This document shows, in pieces, positions 21,401 to 32,721 of a DNA stretch of 64,000 nucleotides. Location of the stretch: the NCBI GenBank assembly GCA_013115135.1, contig JABANP010000160.1, positions 39,571 through 103,570 on the forward strand, in the 5' to 3' direction. Both the position numbers and the translations under genes were made by a program. The notes beneath the pieces are model-generated. The model saw nothing but the letters and a program-made list of their open reading frames with translations. It did no database searches and had not been told where the DNA came from. Source of the DNA: Perkinsus olseni (taxonomy: Eukaryota > Perkinsozoa > Perkinsida > Perkinsidae). Positions within the stretch are counted from its first letter, which is position 1; each line of letters opens with the position of its first letter.

Positions 21401-23140
21401 ACTGGATGACTTCGAGGAAGTTGTGGTTCGTCTGTCGGGGTATGAGGACTGTTCAAATTACTCTGGGATCGAGCCAACCACGCAATCCCCAATATGAACT
21501 CCTCAATGTCGATCGTGCCCGATCTGAAGGCTAAAGATACTTCAAATCGATCACGTGATCGATTCACTAACCTGTCTATATCGAATGCCTGGAAAGCGCT
21601 CATATACGTCACTCGAGCTAGTGGGATATTCGAGTGCTTTTCTGAAACACAAGAGCATCCGAACACCCCTCCTCCACGTAGACTCACCTCCGTACTGATC
21701 ATAATTGAGGAAAAAATTGACCAGCGCATAGCCGTTCTCAAAATCGATCGGATCCAAATGCTTTTTACCGCGCGCCAAAGAATGGAATATAGTCGCTAAT
21801 CGATATAGCGTCTCGTAATTGAAACCAGTACCTAGAGATATATGAACAACAAGTCAACGTTGAGGAATTGCAAGATAGCAAGATAAGCATCACTCACGTT
21901 TCTGTAACGACGAGACCACCTTAGCCTTGTCCAACCACTCTTGCAGGGCCTGGCAAAAACACGAGAAGTCCGCAACCAACTGACCCAGTCCCAACCCGGG
22001 CTTCAAAACAGCCACGCGAGAGCGCTACTGCCACAACCAAAGCTCCCTTCACAACCAACCATTCGGACAACAACAGCAACACCGATAGATGATGGTGTAC
22101 TGTGCAACGACAGGCCTTCCCAAAATACCAAGTACTCTACACGCATGTTGATTCTGATACTATGAATTACTATCTTATTGTTCTTGCCGCCTTATTATTT
22201 CCCTTTTGTAAGATCGACGACGACCAATTCCACTTACTGGTTTGAGCTCGGGCGATATGATACCATCAGAGGATATTCCTGGAAGATTCGCCTCCTGCGC
22301 AGCATCTCGACAAAAATCGATAACAGACTTCGGCGTCAATGTCCGTGTTAATGCCGGGGTTCCCTGAGAAGAAAGATCAGCAGAAGAAAGGAATCCAAGC
22401 TCGACCCATGCAAGATACAGATATTCGCATCAGCATCGTCCAACTGTCTTCTTTATACGGCAAGGGAACCCTCACCAGAGCCACACACAGTCAAATGATG
22501 GATCGTGAGAAAGTAATTGAGTGATTCCATACATGGGTGTCCTAGGTTCTCATACACGCAAGAGAAAACCAATACTAGCGTAATCGTGGTCTGAGGATGT
22601 TTACTTCACCCTTGCCAATCTCAGGTATGAAAGATATTCATAACGAGCACACAAAACAAGCTGTGCGATTATTACTCGACGCCAGCCCTGCATCCGGCCG
22701 CTCCTATTCGGGCTCGTCTCCTTGCCTCCTTCTACTCGAGGGCTCGAAACCGGACTAGAACCTGACGAATCGATCACGTGATCGATTTGGAAAGTTCCCG
22801 TTTCGTGAGGCTACTCCAGGAGTAACTCCTGGAGTAGCCTGGAGTAGTACTCCTCTTAGAGTACTGCATTAGCGGGTAAACATAGACTTAATTGCACAGA
22901 AACGCTCTTCCCTAGAATCGAACCCGATACCCCTCGCTTACTAGATGCCTGATTGAATGGAATCGGTGTTGGGGCCGATGATGACGAGGACGGTGACTTA
23001 TCATGCGACGGATCAGACATGCAGGTAAACGACTGAGATCGAATCACAGCCCGAGAGTTTAAGATACCGAGGCCTCGGATCGAACCCACGACCTGTCCAT
23101 TAACCGGTACTATACACAAAACCAGTCCAGCGTGTTTCAC
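18371..23140 (-). CDS. EF-hand calcium-sensor / NAD kinase fusion protein, copy A
   Basis: NAD kinase phosphorylates NAD to NADP. N-terminal exons: GTGFNYETLYRLATIFHSLA, DFENGYALVNFFLNYDQY, then a canonical calcium loop DIDRSGTIDIEE followed by [13 protein letters not shown] (21371-21831). This resembles a neuronal-calcium-sensor-type EF-hand domain with degenerate early hands. The exon ends in LA plus two bases of Trp at 21371. The next exon (20980-21126) starts with the completing base and reads [14 protein letters not shown], so the two domains join in phase. Then follow [20 protein letters not shown] (kinase GGDGT), [72 protein letters not shown] and the terminal [18 protein letters not shown], with stop at 18371. 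Exons upstream of 21960 are less certain. A possible first exon starts at 23140 (MKHAGLVLCIVP). Confidence 0.82.
20229..20510 (+). CDS. Antisense open frame nested in a NAD kinase intron
   Basis: The frame lies opposite the gene, between the GGDGT exon and the [11 protein letters not shown] exon, in an intron with no counterpart of this size in copy B. The 93 codons include TFLNVPPRDYEELCAAMRVR and an acidic/Ser-rich patch, with coding-like composition. It could be a nested gene exon or an inserted-element fragment. Nothing is recognised. Confidence 0.3.
   Translation: MFPRRYKLSAEIKTQTCNLGTSWTFLNVPPRDYEELCAAMRVRSRVIVNPSDDDGSSNIRQKRDTEALENLSFLDAPYRELHSRASKIDINLK
21524..21571 (-). repeat. 48-base intron inside the EF-hand loop, built around a 20-base palindrome
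   Basis: The intron GTTAGTG...CCTTCAG contains the perfect palindrome AATCGATCACGTGATCGATT (21545-21564), starting 8 bases after the donor. Removing it gives DIDRSGTIDIEE exactly. Copy B has an intron at the same site of about 385 bases. Confidence 0.8.
22768..22839. repeat. 20-base palindrome followed by a perfect 15-base-pair hairpin
   Basis: AATCGATCACGTGATCGATT occurs at 22768-22787, identical to the one at 21545. At 22809-22839, arms GGCTACTCCAGGAGT and ACTCCTGGAGTAGCC flank a single base. Both lie in probable intron sequence in the upstream part of copy A. Confidence 0.75.
22915..23115 (-). repeat. Two tRNA 3-prime-half-like elements, each just after a probable 5-prime splice site
   Basis: On the minus strand one probable intron starts GTTAATGGACAGGTCGTGGG then GTTCGATCC. 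The second starts GTAAGCGAGGGGTATCGGG then TTCGATTC. They flank a small Ser-rich exon (about 22950-23040, MSDPSHDKSPSSSSSAP). The exon-intron model here has no paralog to confirm it. Confidence 0.45.
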
Positions 23141-23230
23141 TGAATTGTAAATTATTATAATACTAAATTCACACCACCAGGAATGGAAATAGGGACCTAT
23201 CGATGTCCCTGCAAACAGCCAAACGCTCTC

Positions 23231-26200
23231 CTATCTAAGCTCTTTTGCCCAATGTAATTTACTTCTCAAACTGTGGAACCAATCGTCGAGGTGCTGTGTA
23301 GTCGAGACAAACGGTACCGGTGACATACCTGAACTCACGCATCAACATCATTATGGTCCGGACGGAGCTGACTGGTGGACTAGTAGTCGCATTTTTCAAA
23401 AATTAGATAATCAGAAAATCCGCAAAAGTTGGAGTTCCCATCGGCGGTACTACGCCAATCCTCAGATATAAAATCCCAAACAAACCGAAACGCCCCCTCC
23501 CCTCACTTGTCGTAATCCTCACTCGACTGCCTCGGTCAAGCTCGACATTGGTAGCACCGTCAAAACTGGCTATAGGCAGAGTTCGTGACTCCTTGGGTAT
23601 GCCAACCTGCTCAGGATCGAAAGATCCCCGGTTCGAATCCTCCCATCTCTCTTTTCTACTTCTATTGTTGCCCCTGCTGGTAAAATTAATGGTCGCTGTG
23701 ACAGACCGTGCGGCGCTATTGGTGTCACCAAAATACATGGCACATTAGGAGCAACCTAGACAGCAAAAGGTTACCATCGAGATTTCCTAGGAACTATTCC
23801 ATTCAAATTCGACCAACCCGATCTGCGTAAGAATCCATTGATCACGTCTCTTTACTTGCCGGCTTATGAAGGTAGTCCAGACATCCCAGGACTCGTTCGA
23901 CCGGATAATTTCACCCATTTTCTCCCATTTTACCCCACAGTATTATTACCAAACTTCCACCAGCTGCCATGCTATATGCACTGGATCCGCTAGGCGTAGC
24001 GATGATCAATCCATCTGCTTGGTATTGGGTCATCAGTTGCCCGTCCACGTAGAAGTCAAACTTATGGAAGGCACTCACACATCCTCTGAAAAAAGAACAG
24101 CGTCACTGCGCCACGAAACTAAAGGCTGCTGAGGTATACGAGAAAGCGCATACGTGCAAGCCTAGAGCTTCAACCACGAACGCAGAATCGATCAGGCGAT
24201 CGATTTGCATCATTACCTCGCGATCAAACACTCGTTCAACACTCTATGAATGCCAAGAACTTTCGGGTCCTCCTCAGATTTGATCACCTCGCAGCGTAGT
24301 CGTGACCGCAGTGTGCAAAAAACTCGCTGAAATAGGACGAATCTTAGCTTGAATCGTGCAAGATACGGAACAGGTCGACTAAGTACCTTCTTTTTTGCCG
24401 CCTCAACATCTTTATTATCATCCTTCCCCAAACAATCCTGTACCGGTGCAATAATCACTTGGTTCAATAAAGTTTTGAATCTAAACACATCGCAGATCAT
24501 TCCAACCACCCTACAACCGCGCGCGCCCGAGTGATCGATCGCTACCTATCAAACGGATGAGGCGTTAAGAAGCCCAAGCTCCCCAATGCAAAAGGCAACT
24601 ATCGGTGGGGGCATCACTGTCATGGGCTTATTCCCTCGTGGACACCCAACGTCTGCAGGGGAAATCGGTGGTCCATTGATATCGTCATCATCATCCCCGG
24701 AGGCAGGAAGGGCTACAAACAAGAATACGATCAGTAAGGTGGCAGGATGGACCATACGTGTTCTCAACTGATAGTAGAGTCATCGTACAACGTTACGGAA
24801 ACGCCTACTGTTGTGACGAGGTAAAATCTTACTAAGCGTGATGAGCGTCAGATAGCCGACTACTCAAGTACTCAAGGTGAATTGGTAAATAATGTTTTCG
24901 CATGAGAATGGATAATCCCTAGAGTAAATGCACTATACACTCAGATGGTAGTAGAAGAAAAGGAGATTTTCAGAGGACACCCGGCAGCATTGTATACAGC
25001 AGCGTCAACTTGGCCGCTACAAACTCCACGCCCTCCCCTTCCCGAAACTATAAGCAACGCCCGAAGCCATGTGCCACCACGCCCCCAAAGTACATCGTCC
25101 TTCCTCCAGCCAATTTATCGTTCTCAAGACAGTACCATCTCCACCCAGGCATACGACCAAGTCAACCATCAGCTGCTGATGATGATGTTGGCCGTCAACA
25201 TCCTCCTCGCAGTCGCAGCTCCTAGTAGTCGCATCATCGGGCGATTTTCTACTGATAGTAGAACCGTCAGTAATACCGAGAGGGGCAAACTCAGCAAATC
25301 TTCCACATCTGGAGGGGGCAATGCCGGGGACTGATCGAGTAGTAGCACAGATGAGAAATAGGTAAATTGTGGATCAACTAGCGCGCGCCCAGCAGTAATG
25401 CATAATGCCATTCCGCAACTAATCTCCTTCTTATACGCACAACCTCGAGCTAGTCAAAAACACTGTGTATGATTCCATTGCCGATATTACTATACCATTA
25501 TGAAATGGTAGGATGGAAGTTGGTGTGATGATGGAGAGGCAGTCGCTTTTAGACCAGCATGACGTTGGAATGGCAAGCCTCAGGAATGTACGTTACTAAC
25601 CCCAGCACGTTGGTCATCGCCCCATGGGTTATTACCATCAGGATCATTAGGGTCCATCAACACTCGTAAATTGAAGGCCGTCTTGAGCCATCTGCCCACC
25701 TCCAATAATGCTTCCTTCGCTCGATTACTACCCCACTTCTTAGTCACTAATACGATTTGCGGTCGAGAGCTCCTACAACAAAGACACACTGGTAATCGAA
25801 AGGTATCCGGATCGATCCCGGGCCAGCGTCGACACCAGCACTGTCTACAAGAACGTCGCAGAGTGTCACATTCCGAGACTCTCCACAGAAAATACGATAC
25901 GACTGCAAAATAGAAAATCATTTGACAAGAAGGAATCATAACGGCACATTTTCCTCCGCTCCATTCGACCGGAGCGCATCAGACAAAACTATCCCCCGTC
26001 CGCTGTTCACCATCGCTGCCCTCTGGTTCCCGATGAATATAACGAGACAGAAGTTGCGACGCCGTGGTTCGACAGAATAATCCCAGCCTCTCTAATACTG
26101 TGATGTGAGCTTACCCCGAGCTCTCTTCGAGATAAGTAACAAGATGAGCGAGCGGCGCCACGACCATCATCCTCCACCCGTAAGGCTACTACCAGGCTAA

Positions 26201-27826
26201 ATTGATATTCCTTCCATCTCTAACCAAGTGGCTCTTAGGCAACTGGGGCACACCATCAGCGGCGGCATCCAATGTATTCAAGTTGGCCTGGGATCGAGCT
26301 AACCAGGCGATGCCCTGTATGAACTCTACTATGTCGATATTGCCTGACCTGAACATTACAGTGGTTGTGAAGGTGACACGGTAAGAGTATCCCCAGCAAG
26401 GATACGGAGCTCTACGGGCACGGATGACGGAAGTGCATTGGGTGATAACCATGGCGATCGGCGGCGAAGCAGAGAGCCAAGCAATCCTTCGCGCAATGAA
26501 GGTATACTCTATGCACCCCAAACGACATGAAAACGAGGAGTGTACATCGGAGATGTCGTGAGAGAAAAATTGGGGTTATTGAATGGGTGGGCAACAGGCC
26601 ACCGGCAGTGCAGAAAAGCACGGTAGGAATACAGCACAAGGGAAGGGAAAGTCCACTGTTGTTGGTACTAGGAGTACTAGTAAGCGCTTCCATGATATAT
26701 CATTACGAAGGCCACCTCCTCTTCCCCCTACTACCTGTCCCGATCGAATGCAGTGAATGCACTTAGATATGTATCCTTCGATAATGGTACTCTCTTGGGT
26801 GGATGCCCACCTGATGCCTCATACAAGCCTAGCAGAAAGGATGACCATACACAGGCATACGGACACTGGACGAGAGTATACCGCAGAGGGACATGCCATA
26901 CCAGGCACAGACTACACGATTCCACGATCGAGATCATCATTACAGTGATGCAGCAACGGGAGTATACCAAACTACTACGTCGCAGGGTTAACCGCCGTGA
27001 GCCCTCCCCTCCCCCTTCTGATACTACTTGAATACTCTTCGTAGTTGATGAAGTAGTTCACTAGGGCAAAACCATTGTCAAAATCGGAGAAGTCAAGCGT
27101 CTTCTTCCCTCTCGCCAAAGAATTGAATATCGAAATCAGATGCTTCATTGTCGCTCTGTTGAATCCAGTACCTGTAGAGCAACCAGTTTCGTATCATGCA
27201 CGGTCAACCTGAAGATACGTACGCTGTCGCAAGCCGACTACGAACTTCTCATCGTTCCACCAGTCTGGTAAGGGGCCAGCCGGTGCCTCGTCTGACCCTT
27301 GAAGAAAAACACCGTGTAGCTTCTGCTGGGAGTTGTGCAGGCAATGCAGGCGGTGAAAACTGATGAAATAAACATAAAATCGATTTGCCCTCGGTGAGAC
27401 TTATCCTTTGCAAGTATACATAACAGAACGAACCAGAGAGCCATGTTATACAAGGACGGAGCTATCATACGCCCGCTGTTCGTGGGCGTGCGAAGAATCA
27501 CTAGAGTGAAGGACTTCGCTTACCAGTGATAACGATGATGATGCTGGTTGGGGCCGGGAGCTGGTACTAGTCCAGGACCTCGAGAATGCATGAGTGACGG
27601 GTAGGAAGCCTCCCCCAGCGGGTTGACTTGATGATGAGGAGGAGGAGGGTTTGGCAGTTCTGCAAAGTGGCGTTAGTGCCATAAGAGTGCGAGGGAGCTG
27701 CTGTTGATAGACGACTAAGGGAAAGGTTCCAAGAGTAGACAAAATGATGGAAAGGAGAAGAAGGATAACAAAAACCCAACTACAAGTCAGCCAAACCTGT
27801 TTCGTATCATACACTCTCAACTTCAA
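23231..27826 (-). CDS. EF-hand calcium-sensor / NAD kinase fusion protein, copy B
   Basis: This tandem paralog of copy A has the same exon order. Conserved pieces are [43 protein letters not shown] joined to SGNIDIVEF (canonical EF loop), DGRNINLA plus two bases of Trp (exon end 26193), then [14 protein letters not shown] (exon start 25772), [75 protein letters not shown] and [19 protein letters not shown], with stop TAG at 23231. A possible first exon at 27826 encodes a hydrophobic segment ([19 protein letters not shown]), which would anchor it in a membrane. An extra base in the A-run at 24590-24593 shifts the frame in the FALGSLGF exon, so this copy may be broken or mis-assembled. Confidence 0.75.
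23607..23659 (-). repeat. 53-base intron made of an antisense tRNA 3-prime-half-like element
   Basis: The intron lies between GATIE and [12 protein letters not shown] of copy B. On the plus strand it reads GGATCGAAAGATCCCCGG then TTCGAATCCTCCC, the same family as the bL12 introns but reversed relative to the gene. Copy A has an intron at the same position of about 190 bases without the element. Confidence 0.7.
24186..24205 (-). repeat. 20-base palindrome near a 5-prime splice site of copy B
   Basis: AATCGATCAGGCGATCGATT lies about 12 bases inside the intron that follows NECLIAR. Its arms are identical to the other three copies but the central four bases differ. Confidence 0.65.
25773..26192 (-). 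repeat. Intron joining EF-hand and kinase domains of copy B, with antisense tRNA-like element
   Basis: The intron separates LA(W) from SSRPQIV. On the plus strand 25791-25820 reads GTAATCGAAAGGTATCCGG then ATCGATCCCGGG, nearly identical to bL12 intron 1. It lies in antisense about 20 bases from the acceptor. The donor creates an in-frame TAG directly after the EF-hand exon if unspliced. Confidence 0.65.
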
Positions 27827-27839
27827 GATATCTAGGACG

Positions 27840-28690
27840 ACTCTACAGATGGCCGAGTCAGTCGTATGGTGCGAGAGGAAATAAATTTCCTTGCGCGCGA
27901 CGCATTAGCGCACTTACGATCGCGCTCGCCCTCAAAATACTTACGTTGTATAATTTGAATTGAAATTGAATTTGTATTGACATGTCCACTATCTCGTGGG
28001 CCGTCGTGGGGAGGTGTTCCGACTCGCCGATAATCATGTATCATTTGAATGGGCCTGTCCCGCTTCAGAGTTCGCTCTGCGGGAATAACGGCAGCACTTC
28101 AAGAACCTCTTCAATATCAGTTTTTGCAGCGTTATTATTACCATCTTTTCACCAACTCTCCCCGTCAACCTACGATACCCTTCTGTATGATTACCACTAT
28201 CGATTCCTCTTCCTCGCCCACACAACAACAGAAGATATCATCCAGTGAGTTGCATGCGCCAATAATTCTATACCCAATTTTCCGCAACTTTACTCTGAGC
28301 AACTCCCTATGGGATTAATCGTTCGTCTCATTAATGATAACACCCATGTAAGGAGGTTCCCACCCTGCTGCCATCGTACAGTAGCTACATCCCGTTTGAA
28401 TGGCCCACTTCCACAGAGTGGGTGAGCTTCTATGTCGTCGAAATGCTCGCTCTTCCGCTAGCGTACCAGGGTGAATTCCGTCCTTGCTGGTACGCTGATT
28501 CAAGTAAGCCCGCTCGAACCGCTTTAAATACTCTGCATAATTTCACTGGATGGCTGCTCTTCCATCATCGTTAAATGATAATTTTGAATGATTAAATGAC
28601 GATGATGGTTTTTTTCCCAATAATTTCTTATAATGATGATCATTTTCCAAATTTTGACAGTAGAAGTAGTATATCCGCAGGCTCGTGTCT
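27840..28690. other. AT-rich stretch between divergent genes
   Basis: Low-complexity and A/T-rich sequence upstream of copy B with no supported exon. It may contain the promoter of copy B. Confidence 0.35.
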
Positions 28691-28699
28691 CGAATCGCT

Positions 28700-29187
28700 G
28701 TTGGGGAGCTCCATTTGTTATCAGCCTCCAAGTCATCGACACTTCTCGGGCAAGTACCGTGCCGAAGTGTCCAGGATAATAGAGGGAACTGAAGGAAGAA
28801 GGGATGAGCTGCTAATGAAGCTGGTGGTGTCTGATAAGAAGTTCTTGGAGATGATCTACAGGGAAGAGTTTGGCAATAATGCTGATCCAATAACCACATT
28901 CCGAGACAGGTAAGATGGCTCTACCTCATCCCACTCGGGCCTCTACTGTCGTTCATAGCCTTGGGTTGCCCGCCCGGTGGTACACCGTGAGTAGGTATGT
29001 CGCTTCGAAGGAGCCTCTCCGTGTTGGAAGGGAGCAGATCGGAGAAGCAGCAGCTGATGGCAACAATGCATCACCGAGGGTGGTGAGCTCTGCGGCGCAG
29101 GGGAGGACACCTCCGCAGTATCTTTGTATTGCCACTAAGCGACGCGAATCGTCAATGTATCCTATGCTAAGAGAGAAGTTGTTATAA
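28700..29187 (+). CDS. Exon(s) of an unknown plus-strand gene
   Basis: An exon ending near 28911 encodes IIEGTEGRRDELLMKLVVSD and KFLEMIYREEFGNNADPITT, followed by a GTAAG donor. A second open stretch to 29187 is basic and Ala-rich. The charged helical pattern looks coding, but I recognise no family. Confidence 0.35.
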
Positions 29188-29559
29188 CTGGGACTCTGTA
29201 TGAGCCCCTCAATTGTGTCGTTCATCGCCACTATCGATCGTGATAGGTATCCGTGAAATGTCTGAGTGGATATAATCCGCAGTACTCGTCGAATTAATTT
29301 CAGAGTATCTCCACCACCACCACCATCCAGCAGAGGCCACTCCTGAGTATGAGCAGCAACCCACCATCGAAGCATATTACCAGCAGCAGCAGCTCCTGTG
29401 ATAGACTTCTAAATCTTCATACTAGGCATGCTAAATTCATGGCCTCCACTACTACTAGGCAACAACAGCAGCCTTGAAGACACTGCCTGGCTTGCGTTGA
29501 TAATCTTGTCGTCATGTTCCTCACCAGTTCAATAACCATCATGCCCGGCGAGGTCAGTG

Positions 29560-30001
29560 TGTCAGCCGTAGCCAGGCTACAACTCCCGATAGATCATTAC
29601 TCTGATGGGGTGAGGGGGAGGAGGGCTCCTTCCGATCGTCATCGCTACTGGTGATGATCAGGCAGCACTACAGCGTCTAAGAGGGATGAGTACCGAAGAA
29701 AGAAGGCTACTAGGAGAACACCGCGTCCACCACCATCACTCAGAGCTCTACGGACTACTCCAAATCTAGGATCCCCTCGGACCATCAAGGTACTGCTTTC
29801 CTCATCGACTAGCCTCTGATATTCCCCATGCCAGCGTATGTCAACGGCGATATCGAGCTGCTCGGCACCGGAGAGGTCGGTAGGGGAGAATTGTTGCATT
29901 CGATCCTGTAGCACAAGATGTGTTCGAGCCTGAGATAGATCATAATCTAAGATCATTAATGTGGCCCTCCTCCCTTTCCGAATGAGGCAGGCGGCTTTCA
30001 T
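29560..30001 (-). CDS. Unknown minus-strand gene, first exon
   Basis: The exon begins MKAACLIRKGRRATLMILDY and continues through AEQLDIAVDIRWHGEYQRLV and STLMVRGDPRFGVVRRAL before a GTGATG donor at about 29735. The composition is coding-like. Downstream exons are not resolved. Confidence 0.4.
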
Positions 30002-30138
30002 CGGTCACTGGTGGCCCATCCTGGGATGCGTGGCAGGGTCCGTGCAGATACTCTGTGCGTGGTCGACAAGTCCGTGGCGGCCGGACGGGTGGGCATCGCA
30101 ACGCTGTTACTGCGATACCGAGGTCAGCCCGAGCCAGG

Positions 30139-30387
30139 ATGCTCAATTTAACAGCACCAGACTGGAGACACCAATACCGCGAAGTACTCCCAACAGCATC
30201 TTCGAGGAAGCTCAGCGAACATTACTGTTGTTACGTCATCAACATTCAGGAGATGTGCAATATGGAAGATCGACCAGAACTGGATGAGCCTATCGGCCGC
30301 CTCTTCAAGGCCATGGCTAGCACTCTCCTCAATTCCATCACTAAGCGAGGCTTCCTCGAGTGCTCAGAGGACCCCTTGCATGAGTGA
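30139..30387 (+). CDS. Small protein, 82 codons, unknown
   Basis: The frame starts MLNLTAPDWRHQYREVLPTA and ends EDPLHE with TGA. Synonymous positions look coding-like and the C-terminal half is an amphipathic helix (IGRLFKAMASTLLNSITKRG). It may be a terminal exon. Confidence 0.4.
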   Translation: MLNLTAPDWRHQYREVLPTASSRKLSEHYCCYVINIQEMCNMEDRPELDEPIGRLFKAMASTLLNSITKRGFLECSEDPLHE

Positions 30388-30699
30388 TCCGAACCTTTCG
30401 TCGTGCAGGTTCATGCGCCCATTCTTTTTCGGAGCACCACTGACCAGGGTGCTGATCTCCGCTTGAAAAGACTCCCTACCACTTCCCATCGCAGCCTCGC
30501 CGATCGTACCCCGCATTCAAGGCGGCTGTGGTAGTGATCTCACCAGCCCCACCGCAGTTGGCGATTCCTCTTGATGCCCGCGTAGGTTGTAGATCGTCTA
30601 TTCTCCCTATTCGATGCTAGTGAATATGGCGCTACTATCAGCCGGTATGATTTCGTATCGACCATAGAACTTTTCCTCAAGGTAATAATTATAATCCTC

Positions 30700-31440
30700 A
30701 CCGATGAGCATCCGTGTAGTAGTCTGGAGGCTGCTGCCAGTCACACATCCCAGGTGCTCTTCTTCTCAGGGGTCGCTGTCTGCCCAACTCCGATGCGCCT
30801 TTCATGTATACCGACTTTCGGCCAGTCGGAAAGATATTCGAGGCAAAACAGTTGAGGTGGTGACACGAGGAGACTTGGTAGACGATAAGGCCGCGCGTTC
30901 AAATAACCCTACTGTCATTTTGTTAGTTTCGCTTGATGAGGCTGGACGCTTGCGCTTCTCCTTGGATGAAAGGCGACGTCCTGAACCTGTTGAGAGTCTT
31001 CCATTCCCGAGCTGACGCCTGTCTTGAAGGTGCCGCCGTCTAGTCGTGCTGAGGAGGGCTGCTGGGATTGCTCTGGAATATCGTCATCGTACAGACCATA
31101 CATTCTCGAACAGTCTCATCGTCTTTAGCGTGCATCAGTTGGCCTCCTCGGAAAGAACATGCGAAGTTCTCGATTGCTTCCCTGGGCTACAGCAAAGCGA
31201 CTTCGTCTGTGCCTCCTATTCAGATGGGCTACGTCTCGGCGACTCAGTCGAGGCCCTAGTCAACGCCCAAACCTTATACCCAAGGATCAATCATCATAAC
31301 AGTGTACGAGGGACGCACGGCTACCTAGCCGGCCTCCTGGGTTTATACTCTCGTTCGCTGCTGGCATCATCATCACGGCTGGGTCTCTCCTCATCCTGTA
31401 ATAGTAGTACAGTGGTTTTAGTTACTACTGGACTATGAAG
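30700..31440 (+). CDS. Possible plus-strand exons, unknown
   Basis: Open frames at 30704-31015 (including DIRGKTVEVVTRGDLVDDKA and LLVSLDEAGRLRFSLDERRR) and 31046-31438 look partly coding. No domain is recognised and splice junctions were not established. Confidence 0.3.
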
Positions 31441-32011
31441 GTGGCAGCTGGCAGTACGACAGTACGCAAAAGCTCATAGATGATCTCATTCATCGAATAA
31501 CGGAGGCCGAAGACAGCGGCAGCAGCAGCAGTGAGCAGTCTGTTGACTCCCGTAGGGTCTAGATCCGATCTCCATGAGGGGAGTCTCTCCCGCCAGACTC
31601 CATGCGAGACTACGTCACCTTCGACGAGTTCAGAGCCTCCGCTCGGAGCTGCTCTATGACCAAGTTGTTTGTCCATTTGGTAGTATGATGAAGCCTCCAG
31701 TTGTCAGGGCTGTTCGCTCTTTGCTTCAGATATCCAGTGCAAATTTATCAAAAAGTAGGAGAAGAAGAAGAGAAGCGTGCAAATGATAAGACAGTCTTCT
31801 AGTCTTGCGTTGTGAGCTTCCTAATATCGCCACTCGCCGAGAGACTTGCCTCCGATAAGACATCATCAATTGCCTTCGAACCAGAGGTCTTCACAAGGCC
31901 GACGCCGGCCACGATGTCGTTCAATCCGCCGTCGCCCCACCCGAGATGAAACACCTGTATCGCCCTCAGCATGGGCCCTTCCCTTATCATCGTTGGTAGG
32001 ATATCGATCAT
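31425..32011 (-). CDS. Possible minus-strand gene, unknown
   Basis: One exon (32011-31799) reads REGPMLRAIQVFHLGWGDGG and SGSKAIDDVLSEASLSASGD to a stop. Another (31676-31425) has NRLLTAAAAAVFGLRYSMNE and IIYELLRTVVLPAATF. The frames look coding but their order and relation are unclear. Confidence 0.35.
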
Positions 32012-32129
32012 TCCACAGTGCTGCCGTTATCCTCAACATGCCCACCATTCCTCGATTTGAGTCATGGATCATCGCAATAGCGCAGACCATCTCCTGGCTC
32101 TTGGTAACTGAGCTATTCCTATACAGGTG

Positions 32130-32721
32130 TTAAGTCCTCTTCTCAGGCGCTTCTTCTCACACTTGCCACAGTGGCCTTCAGTGTGTACCAGATAAAAGGC
32201 CCTGTATGGCCCCTATGTTATGGCTAGGCTCACTGGCGATTCAACCTATAGGTGACTATGATCCAATAACTCACCTGCTGCTGCTGTGGTACTGCACATT
32301 CACAACTCATCATCGTATCTCAGATTTCCTGAGTATATGTACAGAGTTTACGGTGATGACATTGATGGGTTGGCACTGGAACACTGGGGATACCTCGCCA
32401 GTGCCATCACCGTCAGTGTCTTCTCAGTCTGCGTACTGCTGGTCCCATACAATCCATGGAGAAAGTAAGGCATCCTTACTGTGCTCTGGGATGCTTAAAT
32501 GCTTGTGGGCCACGATGTTATCCGTGTTGATTACTGTTCTCATCATCACCTATTCGCACAGTCGCCACAGGATGAAAGGGAGGAAGGATGCCACAGGAGG
32601 AGTTGTTTGGTTAGGATCGTCGATTTCGTGGATGGCCTTCCTCCCGCAGTGGCCCAAGATGCGACGGCGAACAAGAAGAATGATTGACCATGGCTCGACT
32701 GCTGTCCCAGCGTCCCTCTAG
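32130..32721 (+). CDS. Multi-pass membrane protein, partial model
   Basis: Consecutive exons encode ALLLTLATVAFSVYQIKGPV, then YRVYGDDIDGLALEHWGYLA with SAITVSVFSVCVLLVP, then CLWATMLSVLITVLIITYSH and a basic tail. At least three hydrophobic segments are seen. I could not assign a family or the 5-prime end. Confidence 0.45.

Noticed and set aside
22163..22216. Plus-strand signal-peptide-like exon (MNYYLIVLAALLFPF) with a GTAAG donor
   Set aside because: It lies within the minus-strand copy A gene region and no following exon could be found.
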